A stretch of 64,000 nucleotides of DNA, from contig OZ024783.1 in NCBI GenBank assembly GCA_964017065.1, forward strand, positions 6,490,093 through 6,554,092. The letters are read 5' to 3'. Shown here piece by piece: positions 22,672 to 33,700 of this stretch. Below the pieces are notes generated by a model that saw nothing but the letters and a program-made list of their open reading frames with translations, had not been told where the DNA came from and did not search any database. A program made the position numbers and the translations under genes. The DNA comes from Haliclona indistincta (Eukaryota > Porifera > Demospongiae > Haplosclerida > Chalinidae). Position 1 is the stretch's first letter. Every line of letters starts with the position of its first letter.

Positions 22672-25600
22672 TTATTGATTTTGAACAATAGCAATAAGTG
22701 GTTCTCTTTCATTATTAGTGCTGAAATCAGGAAAGCGAACTTCTTGAACAGGTACTTGTGGACGAGATATTTGCTCAACATCTTGTGGCTGCTGCAATTC
22801 ATGGTCTCTCTGTTTTCTGCACAAAACGCCTTTCACACTGTTGTACAAGCTATATGTGACCCATAGTAGAGCACATACAAATGGTACAATGATCAATGCA
22901 TGAATAAGAACAGGCAGAATCGTGTAAGATGATGTAGTTATGCTCATTTTGTTGTACAGGAGAGCAATAAGAAAATTGAGATCAACTAAGAGTAGTGTAT
23001 CAGTGATATTGAGTAACTTACCTCTGTATGGTTTGAATAAAATCTGTATGCACAGCAAAATGAAAAATATAGTTTGAGTGTAAAGCAGAGAATCTGGTAA
23101 GCCTTGAATGCCAACGATGGCAATCCATACTACGAAGTACACTCCAGAGTACCAGCGATACTTGTCCTTGTAGCAAGACTGAAACTCATCAAGAAATGGC
23201 TTGATTTTGACGAGATTGATCACACGTTGTAGGAAAGGAGCTGATAGCAGTATGATCACTAATGGTAGAATCACCACCAGCAACACTAAGAGAGCAGGAA
23301 TAGCTAATGGAAGGTGTTGTGGTGAAAAGAAGGTGATATCAGGTTGAATTGATACCATGTACATTGAATAGTGTTGAGTCTCAAGCACAGTAGGTGTTAG
23401 AATATTGATGCTAATATCAGCTAGAGACCAAAATGATAGCATCATCAGAATGCACATTGCTTTCAGAGGCGATATATTGACTCGAAAATTAGAAGTGTGC
23501 CTAGCCCTTTGAGGTCGTACTCGCATGCGAATTTTCTCAAAGAGTGAACATTTTGGATGCCAACGAGAAAGAGCAGTAATGCCTAGTAGAACCACGAGCA
23601 CTGTAAGAGGACCAAGCATACGAAGAGAATAGTTGTACAGCTTTGGAATGGATTCAAAGAAACACCACGGTATCCTACCGAACAGCTCAAGATTGAGCAA
23701 AGCTACTGAAGTAATGATGGACACGATCCTACTCAAAGTGGAGTATTCTGAATAGTCATCAAGTGGTATGTGATTGACCACTGCCAGGAACAACATTGGA
23801 CCATAAAGAAAGCCACATCCAAGATGGTGCTTGAATCTGACCAAAAAGACGAGAAACACAGTGATCAGAATCTGAAACAAAATTGCAGAAAAGATTAGAG
23901 CAATGGCTTTAGACAAACTGCAGATCTCCTCAGAGATGCATTCAATTGAGAGAAAGGAAAACACAAAATGCTCAGCACATGTTCTACAGAGTATCCCACC
24001 TCTTCCACTTGAACACTGTGTTCCACTTAGTAAGAAGTATTTGTTACCACTCTGCATTCCAAGAGGACAAGGCTTGTTTCTAATCTTACAAGCAGAATAC
24101 TTGCATCGAGCTACTGTGTATTCATTGTGTACTTGTCCATACCAGTATCCACGTGACACACAAACAGCTCCCAATACTGTTGAACATAATGTGTGTTTAG
24201 TTTCAACAGCACATTTACATGCATTTAACATTGAGTCATATATAAAACCTTGTGGGCAACTGCGAATATTGAGCAAAAATGTAATGTTAGCATTTGAATT
24301 TTTGCAAGATAGATGCAGTGAAATGTTTTGAAAGTTGGTATTTATTGGAGACTGAATCCTCAAATTTGTGTCAATGATAGATGAGCCTGTGCTGGACTGT
24401 TGAACCAACACAACAGTATCTGGCCCATAAAGTTTGATGTTTTTGATAAAAAGATTATATCGGCATTTGTATATCGTGCCATTGCAGAATATAGCAATAT
24501 CAGCTGTGCACAATGAAGGCATGCCATAGTAGTCAGTGATTGAGATGTTGAGTAAGATATTCTGACCAGGAAAGATACTAAGGTAGTTGTTGTCTTTGAG
24601 GTTCAGTACAACGATATTAGCTGCAGCAGATGCAACTTCAGTTTTGGACAGATATCTAGAGCATTCACGAAGTATCATTTCGAGATCAGATGAATATGAT
24701 TGAACATATATGGCATCACCTGAAATCGCAGCCCTGTTGGCAATAAACTCTAGAGTTGTATTACACACACCTAAGCCAGATTTTAGGATATTATCTACAT
24801 ACAAGGCTCCGCCATATCGACCAAAGTTATCTTTAAAGGTTATTGTTGACTGACATGAAGTATTTATTCTTACATTGTACAGCGACATTGCTCCTCCATA
24901 TATGGCGTTATTTTGTTGAAATTGAAGATCACCAATAACACACAAAACAAGATGTGTACCATATAAGTTATCATTTTTAAAAACAAGAGGAGTTCCCAAA
25001 TTTGTTCGAAAAGTTGAATCTCGTATGATCGATTGGTTGACATTTTTCACAAGAACAATAAGACTTTGGGCAATGTCATTCTCATACTTATACCAAACAA
25101 TATTATTTTCTATTCTCAAGAAAGCCAAATTTATCAAAATATTTTGATACAGTAATCCATTGTGTTCGATCATTACCAACCATGATGTGCCAACATTGTT
25201 CAAAAGAGTTAATCCAGTTATATTAACAGTACTAGTATTGTACACATTGTTCTCGGTTCCAACTTTCATACTCAATAAATGGACATGAGTATTGTTTTCA
25301 AATATATTTTGATAGAAAGAAAGTTCCATTGGGCATATACTAGTGATAATCTCCGCACTTATTTCTACAAGAATTGGCTCTAGTGCAGTTGGTGGAAAAT
25401 GATTATTAAGAAAGCTATTCTTTTTTATAATGCACCAGGTACAAGAACTTCCAATCAATGCTTTGTAGTCTACAGTAGTATCTATGGCTATCAAACTCAC
25501 TGCATTACCAATAAATTGATTATTTTGTATTAGAATACTTAGCGGAACACCGATGATTGAAATAGCTGATGTATTAAATAACCTTTCGGCTTTTAAATTC

Positions 25601-26319
25601 AGGAATGAATTTTTCACAATTTTTACGGCACGGTTATGCATTTGAATATGAAGTAAAAAATTATGATGAACCAATTGGCAATTTTCAAAAGTGTTATTCT
25701 CTGCTATTGCAAGATAGTAGACTTCAGTAAGAGAAACACAAGGACAGATAGCGCTGTTACCGAAAACGTTATTTTTGATGATGAATGATAGCATTTTACC
25801 AGAGAAGGAAACTGAAATAAAAGTGCAATTCAAGACTAGTACTTCAGCGATTGCGTACATCGAGATTTGTGGAATATATTTTACTGTGAATTGACCAACC
25901 CAGGCAAATCCTAACCCAATCCATGACCAAGAAATGGAATGATCATAGATTAGTTGTGATATTTGAATTGAAGATCCCGCTTTTTCAAAGTTGATGAAGG
26001 CATTATTGAACCCAACCACACTTACGCTATATATGTATCGAAAATGCAAAGTGATCTCAAGCGTTTTCTGAGTAATGGTTTGGTTGTACATTACATTGAT
26101 GACCAATTGGGAAATCAGACCTGAATCGTAAGATGTTTTCATCTGGTTTAACACGTAAGCCAGTGTTTTACAAGTATGAGGCTCCCTAAGCCCACATTGT
26201 GGCTCATCATGAACAGATCCATGATCACTCACTTGAATAGTTAACTTTCGTGATCCCAAAACACAGCCAATGATCAGCAGAAGTAGAGATAAGTACCAAA
26301 GGAATCGAATTGATGCCAT
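22672..26319 (-). CDS. beta-helix/Cys-rich/multi-pass surface protein (intact, copy B)
   Basis: Single-exon ORF of 1,215 residues. Residues 1-22 (MASIRFLWYLSLLLLIIGCV..) form a signal peptide. About 25-685 is an ectodomain opening with a CKTLAYVLNQM motif and continuing as short strands rich in Asn (N-N-x-F, I-x-N-N) with many NxT/S sites, typical of a right-handed beta-helix. About 685-800 is a Cys-rich module (CKCAVETKH, CKYSACKIRNKPCP, GRGGILCRTC). About 805-1150 holds 8-10 hydrophobic segments, with FQSCYKDKYRWYSG near 1050. The cytoplasmic-type tail holds PVQEVRFPD and EREPLIAIV. The membrane half is almost identical in DNA to the other array members; the ectodomain is distinct. Likely a plasma-membrane recognition or adhesion receptor; ligand and signalling route are inference only. 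No named family can be assigned. Confidence 0.85.
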   Translation of the reverse strand: MASIRFLWYLSLLLLIIGCVLGSRKLTIQVSDHGSVHDEPQCGLREPHTCKTLAYVLNQMKTSYDSGLISQLVINVMYNQTITQKTLEITLHFRYIYSVSVVGFNNAFINFEKAGSSIQISQLIYDHSISWSWIGLGFAWVGQFTVKYIPQISMYAIAEVLVLNCTFISVSFSGKMLSFIIKNNVFGNSAICPCVSLTEVYYLAIAENNTFENCQLVHHNFLLHIQMHNRAVKIVKNSFLNLKAERLFNTSAISIIGVPLSILIQNNQFIGNAVSLIAIDTTVDYKALIGSSCTWCIIKKNSFLNNHFPPTALEPILVEISAEIITSICPMELSFYQNIFENNTHVHLLSMKVGTENNVYNTSTVNITGLTLLNNVGTSWLVMIEHNGLLYQNILINLAFLRIENNIVWYKYENDIAQSLIVLVKNVNQSIIRDSTFRTNLGTPLVFKNDNLYGTHLVLCVIGDLQFQQNNAIYGGAMSLYNVRINTSCQSTITFKDNFGRYGGALYVDNILKSGLGVCNTTLEFIANRAAISGDAIYVQSYSSDLEMILRECSRYLSKTEVASAAANIVVLNLKDNNYLSIFPGQNILLNISITDYYGMPSLCTADIAIFCNGTIYKCRYNLFIKNIKLYGPDTVVLVQQSSTGSSIIDTNLRIQSPINTNFQNISLHLSCKNSNANITFLLNIRSCPQGFIYDSMLNACKCAVETKHTLCSTVLGAVCVSRGYWYGQVHNEYTVARCKYSACKIRNKPCPLGMQSGNKYFLLSGTQCSSGRGGILCRTCAEHFVFSFLSIECISEEICSLSKAIALIFSAILFQILITVFLVFLVRFKHHLGCGFLYGPMLFLAVVNHIPLDDYSEYSTLSRIVSIITSVALLNLELFGRIPWCFFESIPKLYNYSLRMLGPLTVLVVLLGITALSRWHPKCSLFEKIRMRVRPQRARHTSNFRVNISPLKAMCILMMLSFWSLADISINILTPTVLETQHYSMYMVSIQPDITFFSPQHLPLAIPALLVLLVVILPLVIILLSAPFLQRVINLVKIKPFLDEFQSCYKDKYRWYSGVYFVVWIAIVGIQGLPDSLLYTQTIFFILLCIQILFKPYRGKLLNITDTLLLVDLNFLIALLYNKMSITTSSYTILPVLIHALIIVPFVCALLWVTYSLYNSVKGVLCRKQRDHELQQPQDVEQISRPQVPVQEVRFPDFSTNNEREPLIAIVQNQ

Positions 26320-26811
26320 CGCGTACTATGGATGTGTCTCCAACTTACAGAATTTAAATAAAAATTAATGATTGAAACTGCAAATCCAGCACAAATGTTT
26401 TCATCATGTAAAAGTACACTGCAGATATTGTTGCAACAGAAAATTTGCTTCCTAATGGGCTGCTGTGTAAATGTTACATTTGATGTAGGAAGTATTATAA
26501 TAATTATTGTAATTTCACTTTCACCTTTCTCACTATCATCTTCCTATTAGTGGAACATCACTGTGACTATTCCGCCTATCCCAAAGACCTTGACTTACTG
26601 AGTATCTGAACTATGAACTGATTTAGATCTTTCCTCTCTATAATATTATAGCTACTCTGTACTAACATCTTACATGTCTAACTGATTCTTGGCTAAAATT
26701 TTCTGAATCGTAATACTGGTTATTATTTAATAACAGGGAAATTTAGATATATTGAGACAATTTTGGTTGTATAAACCTTGTAAATTTGTTTCATGCATGC
26801 ATATAAAAATG
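26320..26811. other. intergenic spacer of the array
   Basis: Non-coding, AT-rich. It contains the 5' flank of copy B and the 3' flank of copy C. No repeat or RNA gene was recognised. Confidence 0.5.
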
Positions 26812-26817
26812 TTTATT
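26812..26817 (-). promoter_or_regulatory. polyadenylation signal of copy C
   Basis: TTTATT on the plus strand (AATAAA on the minus strand) lies 56 bases beyond the stop codon of the gene at 26873-30517. Confidence 0.4.
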
Positions 26818-26872
26818 AAATTACAGCTGCTATGATAAACTTTATAATTATTGTACAAATGTTTTTATCAAC

Positions 26873-29800
26873 TCAACGATAATCAACAATAGCAATGAGT
26901 GGTTCTCTAAGACCACTGCTGTCATCAGGAACATGTACTTCTTGGACTGGAACTTTTGGATAAGATACATGTTCAACTTCTTGTGGCTGCTGCAGCTCCA
27001 ATTCTCTCTTTCTTCTGCTCAAAAAGCCCTTTATACAGCCGTACACACCATATTTAACAAAAATCAAATAAATAAGGAACAGCACAGCGCATGCAAATGG
27101 TACAATGATCAATGCATGTATAAGAAGTGATGAAAATGTATGTGTGAGCAAGGGTTCATTGATTTTGTTGTACAAAAGAGCAATGAGAAAATTGAGATCA
27201 ACTAAGAGTAGCGTATCAGTGATATTGAGTAACTTACTTTTGTATGGTTTTATCAGAAATTGGGCACACAACAAAATGAAAAATAAGGTTTGGGTGTAAA
27301 GCATAGAATCTGGTAAACCTTGTATGCCAACGATGGCTATCCATACTACAAAGTACACTCCAGAGTACCAGCGATACTTGTCCTTGTAGCAAGACTGAAA
27401 CTCATCAAGAAATGGCTTGATTTTGATGAGATTGATCACACGTTGTAGGAAAGGAGCTGATAGCAGTATGATCACTAATGGTAGAATCACCACCAGCAAC
27501 ACTAAGAGAGCAGGAATTGCTAATGGAAGGTGTTCATTATGTGAAAAGTAGGTGACATCAGGTTGAATCGATACCATGTACATTGAATAGTGTTGAGTGT
27601 CAAGCACAGTAGGTGTTAGAATATTAATGCTAATATCAGCTAGTGACCAAAATGATAGCATCATCAGAATGCAAATTGCTTTTAGCGGTGAAGCCAACCA
27701 ATGAGATGCATGCCAACGTTGGAAAAAATTCTGAGGTAGTTGCAAACGCATTTTCTCAAAAACTGAACACTTTGGATACCAACGAACAAGAGCAGTGATG
27801 CCTAGTAGAACCAAGAGCACTGTAAGAGGACCAAGCACACGAAGAGAGTAGTTGTACAGCTTTGGAATGGATACGAAGAAACACCACGGTATCCTACCGA
27901 ACAACTCAAGATTGAGCAAAGCTACTGAACTAGTGATGGACACAGCTGAACTCAAAGTAGAATATTCTGAATAGTCATCAAGTGGTATGTGATTGACCAT
28001 TGCCAGGAACAACATTGGACCATAAAGAAAGCCACACCCTAGACTGTGCTTGAACCTGACTACAAAGATCAGAGATATTGTGATCAGTATTTGAAACAGA
28101 ATTGCAGAAAGTAAGATTGCAATAGCTTTTGATGAAGTACAGTTTTCTTCAGGAATGCAGTGAATTGAAAGAAATGAAAAGACAAAATGCTCAGCACATG
28201 TTCTACAGAGGACACCTCCTCTTCTTTTTGAGCACTGTGTCCCATTGAGCAAGAAGTAGTTGCTGCCACTCTGTATTCCAGAAGGACAAGGTGCATTGTC
28301 CATCTTGCACTCAGAATACTTGCATCGAGCTATTACGTACTCATTGCTTACTCGTCCATACCAGTATCCATGTGACACACAAGCAGCTCCCAATACAGTT
28401 GAACATACATATAATTTGTGTTTAGTTTTTATAGCACATTTACACACGTTTAAAGTCGAATTGTAGAAAAAACCTTGTGAACAGTTGCCATAAATTTTGA
28501 GGCCGATTTTAATGCTTGCATTTGAATTTTTGCATGCCAAATTCAACGATGTGTCTAGAGCATCATTGTGTTTGTAAGACTGAAGTCTTAAATTTGTGTC
28601 AATGACAGACGATTCTGTGTTTGGAAGTTGAACTAGCACAACACTATCTGGTCCAGATAGCTTGATATCTTGATCAAAGCATGTGTATAATTGTCCCTCA
28701 CAATATAGAGAAACATCAGTAGTACACAAAGAAGGTTGATCAAACTGATCTGTGATTGAGATATTGATTATAATATTCTGACCAGGAAAGATTCTAAGGT
28801 CACCAGAATGCAGAACGATGCTACTTGCAGCAGAGCCGACATCTTTCATGCTAAAATTTTGGCATTCAAACTGGGATGAGGATGCGAAATACACAGAATT
28901 ACCAGCAGTTGTGGCTCTATTGTCCAAAAATTCTAAAGTTGTCAAACACTTGCCTGGGCACACACATAAACTTGGACTATCCTTTAAATATAGAGCTCCT
29001 CCATAGACCGCATAATTCTTTTCAAATAGTATTTTTGACTTGCAGGAGCTGTTGAAGGTTACATTGTACAAAGACATTGCTCCTCCGTAAACTCCAGTGT
29101 TTGCTTTGAATGAAAGATTGCGCATTGCACACAGGTCATTGCGAAATTGTTCGTTTTCAAAAACAAGAGGTGTTCCCAAATTATTTTGAAAAGTTGAATC
29201 ACGTATGATTGACTGGTTGGCATTTTTTACATAAACAATGGTTCTTTCAAGACTTTCACTGTTGTCTTTCTTATATAAACCAATATTTCTTTCTACACTG
29301 AGTGATCCAAGAATAACCGATATGTTGCCTTCGTGTTTTTTTAACGTTACAAGCGGTGATGTGCCGCTATTGTTCAAAACTGCTAAGGAAGTAACTGTTA
29401 CGTATTGCATGTATTTGCTTTTAACTTCAGTGTGCAATAAACGAGTGCTTGTATTGTTCTCAAAAGAATTTTGATGAAGAAGAGTTTTCATCGGACAAGT
29501 GCTATTGACAATATCAACTACAACCTTCACAAGAATTGGTTCTTGTGCAGTTGGTGGGTAATGGTTGTGCTGATATTTGTTCTCTAGCACGCTGCACCAG
29601 GTACAAGGATTTCCAACGAGTGACAATTTGTATACATAAGTATCTATAACTATGAAACTCATTGTATTACCAATGAATTGATTCCCTTGGATTATAATAC
29701 CTGCTGAACCACCCCTGATTGAAATTGCTGGTCTGTAAAGTGAATCTGTTACATTGGAAAATAAATTGTTCGAAATTTCAATGGAGCAGTTTTGCACAAC

Positions 29801-30517
29801 AATATCAAGTACAGCATACTCAAAAACTGTTACAAAATTGTGTTGACAGTTTTCAAAAGTATTGTTTGCTATCACAGTTGAATTTATAAGGTCAAGATTC
29901 AATATAGGACAAAAGCCGTTTCCAAAAACATTACTATTTATGGCAACGCCTCGTGAGAGTTCACTAGACAAAGAAACTGAAACAAACTCACAATTGAAGA
30001 TTTTGAGATTGTAGGACACTTGCATATTTATTTCTGGAAGAAATAAATTATCGAGTTCATTGGGCTGATCAACAAAAGCAAATCCTAGACCGACCCATGA
30101 CCAACAGTAGCCATTACCAACTTCTTTGGCCTCTTGTTGAGTTATTCGAATTGAAATGCTAGCATTTTTGAAGTTGATAAAAGCTTTATCACTTCCAACT
30201 ATACTTATTTCTTTTATGCATTTAGATGGTGGTAAAGAAACCTGAAATGAATTTCCAATGGTTTGATTGTACGTTACATTTACAATAAGTTTTGCATTTC
30301 CCAATGTTTTCAAAATATCAGCCAAATTCTGGGTCATTAAATATTCAAGTGTCTTACAGGCCTGTCCTTGTGAGGACAAATAACAACCAGATTTATCAAG
30401 GGCTGATTCATTTACTTGGACAGTAAACTCCTTACTTTCACGATGACAGGTTGAAGCAGTTGTATTAGCCAGAAGTGCCAAAAGTACAAGTACTAGCAAA
30501 AAGAATTGGATTGCCAT
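26873..30517 (-). CDS. beta-helix/Cys-rich/multi-pass surface protein (intact, copy C)
   Basis: Single-exon ORF of 1,214 residues. It has a signal peptide (MAIQFFLLVLVLLALLANTT..), the family opener ACKTLEYLMTQN, an Asn-rich repeat ectodomain to about 678, then CSQGFFYNSTLNVCKC and the Cys-rich module (CKYSECKMDNAPCPSG, RRGGVLCRTCAEHF). The multi-pass region starts near 797 and carries FQSCYKDKYRWYSG. Its Cys-rich module has a small insertion (KLYVCSTVLGAACVSHG). The tail keeps PVQEVHVPD but the end reads SSGLREPLIAIVDYR, so the acidic residue four positions before LI is Leu here, unlike its paralogues. The ectodomain shares FYSAS-free, CVCPG-containing repeats with copies D-F more than with copy B. 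Function inferred as a surface receptor; unknown family. Confidence 0.85.
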   Translation of the reverse strand: MAIQFFLLVLVLLALLANTTASTCHRESKEFTVQVNESALDKSGCYLSSQGQACKTLEYLMTQNLADILKTLGNAKLIVNVTYNQTIGNSFQVSLPPSKCIKEISIVGSDKAFINFKNASISIRITQQEAKEVGNGYCWSWVGLGFAFVDQPNELDNLFLPEINMQVSYNLKIFNCEFVSVSLSSELSRGVAINSNVFGNGFCPILNLDLINSTVIANNTFENCQHNFVTVFEYAVLDIVVQNCSIEISNNLFSNVTDSLYRPAISIRGGSAGIIIQGNQFIGNTMSFIVIDTYVYKLSLVGNPCTWCSVLENKYQHNHYPPTAQEPILVKVVVDIVNSTCPMKTLLHQNSFENNTSTRLLHTEVKSKYMQYVTVTSLAVLNNSGTSPLVTLKKHEGNISVILGSLSVERNIGLYKKDNSESLERTIVYVKNANQSIIRDSTFQNNLGTPLVFENEQFRNDLCAMRNLSFKANTGVYGGAMSLYNVTFNSSCKSKILFEKNYAVYGGALYLKDSPSLCVCPGKCLTTLEFLDNRATTAGNSVYFASSSQFECQNFSMKDVGSAASSIVLHSGDLRIFPGQNIIINISITDQFDQPSLCTTDVSLYCEGQLYTCFDQDIKLSGPDSVVLVQLPNTESSVIDTNLRLQSYKHNDALDTSLNLACKNSNASIKIGLKIYGNCSQGFFYNSTLNVCKCAIKTKHKLYVCSTVLGAACVSHGYWYGRVSNEYVIARCKYSECKMDNAPCPSGIQSGSNYFLLNGTQCSKRRGGVLCRTCAEHFVFSFLSIHCIPEENCTSSKAIAILLSAILFQILITISLIFVVRFKHSLGCGFLYGPMLFLAMVNHIPLDDYSEYSTLSSAVSITSSVALLNLELFGRIPWCFFVSIPKLYNYSLRVLGPLTVLLVLLGITALVRWYPKCSVFEKMRLQLPQNFFQRWHASHWLASPLKAICILMMLSFWSLADISINILTPTVLDTQHYSMYMVSIQPDVTYFSHNEHLPLAIPALLVLLVVILPLVIILLSAPFLQRVINLIKIKPFLDEFQSCYKDKYRWYSGVYFVVWIAIVGIQGLPDSMLYTQTLFFILLCAQFLIKPYKSKLLNITDTLLLVDLNFLIALLYNKINEPLLTHTFSSLLIHALIIVPFACAVLFLIYLIFVKYGVYGCIKGFLSRRKRELELQQPQEVEHVSYPKVPVQEVHVPDDSSGLREPLIAIVDYR

Positions 30518-30780
30518 TGCAAGCTAGAGGTAGAAAAATAAATAGCTATTTGCATTCATTGTAGCGAATGACTTACCACGCAAAGATGACTTAAGTCAAA
30601 GTTTAAAGTGAAACAGCGAGACAACGGCAACTATAGCTCAATATGATGCTGTTTATCATGTGATATGTGATATCAATAGTCTGTTTTTAACATGTGATAT
30701 TAGTTGTCAAAACTAATCAAAATTTAAAGCAAAATTTAGAACTCTGATCAAAGTTTAGAGTTTTATAAAAGTAAATAAAA

Positions 30781-33700
30781 TTACTGATTGTCAACAATAG
30801 CAATGAGTGGTTCTCTTTCAGTATTACCACTGACATCAGGAACACGCACTTCTTGGACTGGAACATCAGGATGAGACAGCTCAAACACACGTTCAGCATC
30901 TTGTGGCTGCTGCAACTCCTGTCCTCTCTTTCTCTTGTTCCAAAATCCCTTTACACTGTCATACACACCATATTTGATCAAAAGCAAGCAAATAAGTGAC
31001 AGTACAGCACATACAAATGGAACAATGATCAATGCATGAATAAGAAGTGATGAAAACTTGTGGAAAGATAAAGGATTGTCAAAATTTTTATACAAAAGAG
31101 CAATAAGAAAATTGAGATCAACTAAGAGTAGTGTATCAGTGATATTGAGTAACTTACTTTTGTATGGTTTGATCAGAAATTGAGCACACAACAAAATGAA
31201 AAATATAGTTTGGGTATAAAGCAGAGAATCTGGTAAACCTTGTATGCCAACAATGGCAATCCATACTACAAAGTACACTCCAGAGTACCAGCGATACTTG
31301 TCCTTGTAGCAAGACTGAAACTCATCAAGAAATGGCTTGATTTTGAACAGATTGATCACACGTTGTAGGAAAGGAGCTGATAGCAGTATGATCACTAATG
31401 GTAGAATCACCACCAGCAACACTAAGAGAGCAGGAATAGCTAATGGAAGGTGTTGTGGTGAAAAGAAAGTAACATTTGGTTGAATCGATACCATGTACAT
31501 TGAATAGTGTTGAGTCTCAAGCACAGTGGGTGTTAGAATATTAATGCTAATATCAGCTAGAGACCAAAATGATAGCAACATTAGAATGCACATTGCTTTT
31601 AGCGGTGAAGCCAGCCAAGTTTGTAAATCACTGAGAGGAGATAATTGTAAGTATGAGGCTCTAAAACGAGATGCATGCCAACGTTGTGAAAGTCTCCGCG
31701 GTAAACACATTTTCTCAAAGTGTGAACATTTTGGATGCCAACGAGCAAGAGCAGTGATGACTAGTAGAACCAAGAGCACTGTAAGAGGACCAAGCACACG
31801 AAGTGAATAGTTGTACAGCTTTGGAATAGATTCAAAGAAACACAACGGTATCCTACCGAACAGCTCAAGATTGAGCAAAGCTACCGAAGTAATGATGGAC
31901 ACAGCTGTACTCAAAGTGGAGTATTCTGAATAGTCATCAAGTGGTATGTGATTGACCACTGCCAGGAACAACATTGGACCATAAAGAAAGCCACACCCTA
32001 GACTGTGCTTGAACCTGACCACTATAACAAGGAATATTGTAATCACAATCTGAAACAAAATTGCCCAAAATATGATAGCAACAGCTTTCGATGTACTACA
32101 CTTTTCGTCGGGAATGCAGTGAATTGCAAGAAATGAAAACACAAAATCCTCTGCACATGTTCTACAGAGTACACCTCCTCTTCCATTTGAACACTGTGTT
32201 CCGTTTAGCAAGAAGTGATTGTTATCACTCTGCATTCCAGAAGGACAAGGTGCATTGTTCATCTTGCACTCAGAATACTTGCATCGAGCGACTATGTATT
32301 CATTGTGTACTTGTCCATACCAGTATCCATGTGACACACAAACAGCTCCCAGTACTGTTGAACATATTGTGTGTTTAGCTTCTATAGCACATTTGCACAC
32401 ATTTAACTTTTTGTTGAATGAAAATCCTTGTGGACAGCTGCTAATATTGAGAGTGACTTCGATTTTTGCATCTGAATTTTTGCAGAATAAACTTAGCAAG
32501 ACATTTCGAGAGTCGTTGCTATTTGGTGACTTAAGGACTAAATTTGTGTCAATGACTGATGAGGTTGTGCTTGGAGGTTGAACCAGTACAACACTATCTG
32601 GTCCTGATAGTTTGATATGTTGATCAAAGCAAGTGTAAATCTGTCCATCGCAAGAGATAGAAACACCAGCAGTACAAAGAGATGATTGATTGAAGTGATC
32701 AGTTATTGATATGTTCACTATGATATTCTGACCAGGAAATACGTTGAGGCAGCAGCTATCAGGAGAATGCAGAACGATGCTACTTGCAGCTGAGCCAACA
32801 TCTTTCATGCTAAGATTTTTGCATTCGAAATTGAAATCAGTTGAAGATGCGAAATACACAGAATTGCCTGAGGTTGTGGCTCTATTGTCATTAAACTTTA
32901 AGTTTGTAAGAGGGCACGAACAGAGACTTGAACTGTTTTCTAAATATAGAGCTCCACCATAGACACCATAATTATTTTGAAATGAAATGATTGACTGGCA
33001 TGAGCTATTGATGGTCACACTGTACAAGGACATTGCTCCTCCATATATTCCACTGTTTGCCTCAAACAATAGATAGCCCATAGCACACAGATCAAGAATA
33101 TTATCATAAAATTGTTCATTTTCAAGTACGAGTGAAGTTCCAAGATTTTTTCGAAAGGTCGTATTACTAATATTCGAATGCTGAACATTTTGTACATAAA
33201 CAATAGTTGATTGAAGACTTTCGCTGGTATCTTCCATATACTGACCAGTATTGTTTTCTACTGAAAGTGATACCAGATGAACGAATGCTTCTCCATGAAG
33301 AGGGTCAGTGTTCATGATTGTAATAAGCCCTGATGGGCCATCATTATTCGTAACTGCGGATGAAATGACTTTTATAATGTTGTACACTGGGGTGGATTTG
33401 CTTTTGATTTCAATGCTCAATAGACTTGTGTTGGTATTGTTATCAAATGAGTTATGACTGAGATTAGTTTCCATTGCAGGACATCCATGGACGGTGAAAA
33501 TACTTGCTTTTATTCTCACAAGAATTGGCTGTTGTTTTTTAGTAGGTAGAAAGTAGTTGTTTTCGAAATTGTTCTTCTGTACAGTGCACCATGTACAATG
33601 ACTTTCTATTACTGATCTGTTTGATACAGTAGCATCTATTGCTATCAAATTCACTGCATTACCAATGAATTGATTGTACTGTATTAAAATACCTACTGTA

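Noticed and set aside
23903..24331. Plus-strand ORF (142 residues) antisense to the Cys-rich module, with similar ORFs at 19634, 28260, 32219, 37512 and 42311
   Set aside because: The recurrence is explained by high conservation of the receptor gene on the other strand; no start context or own family motif.
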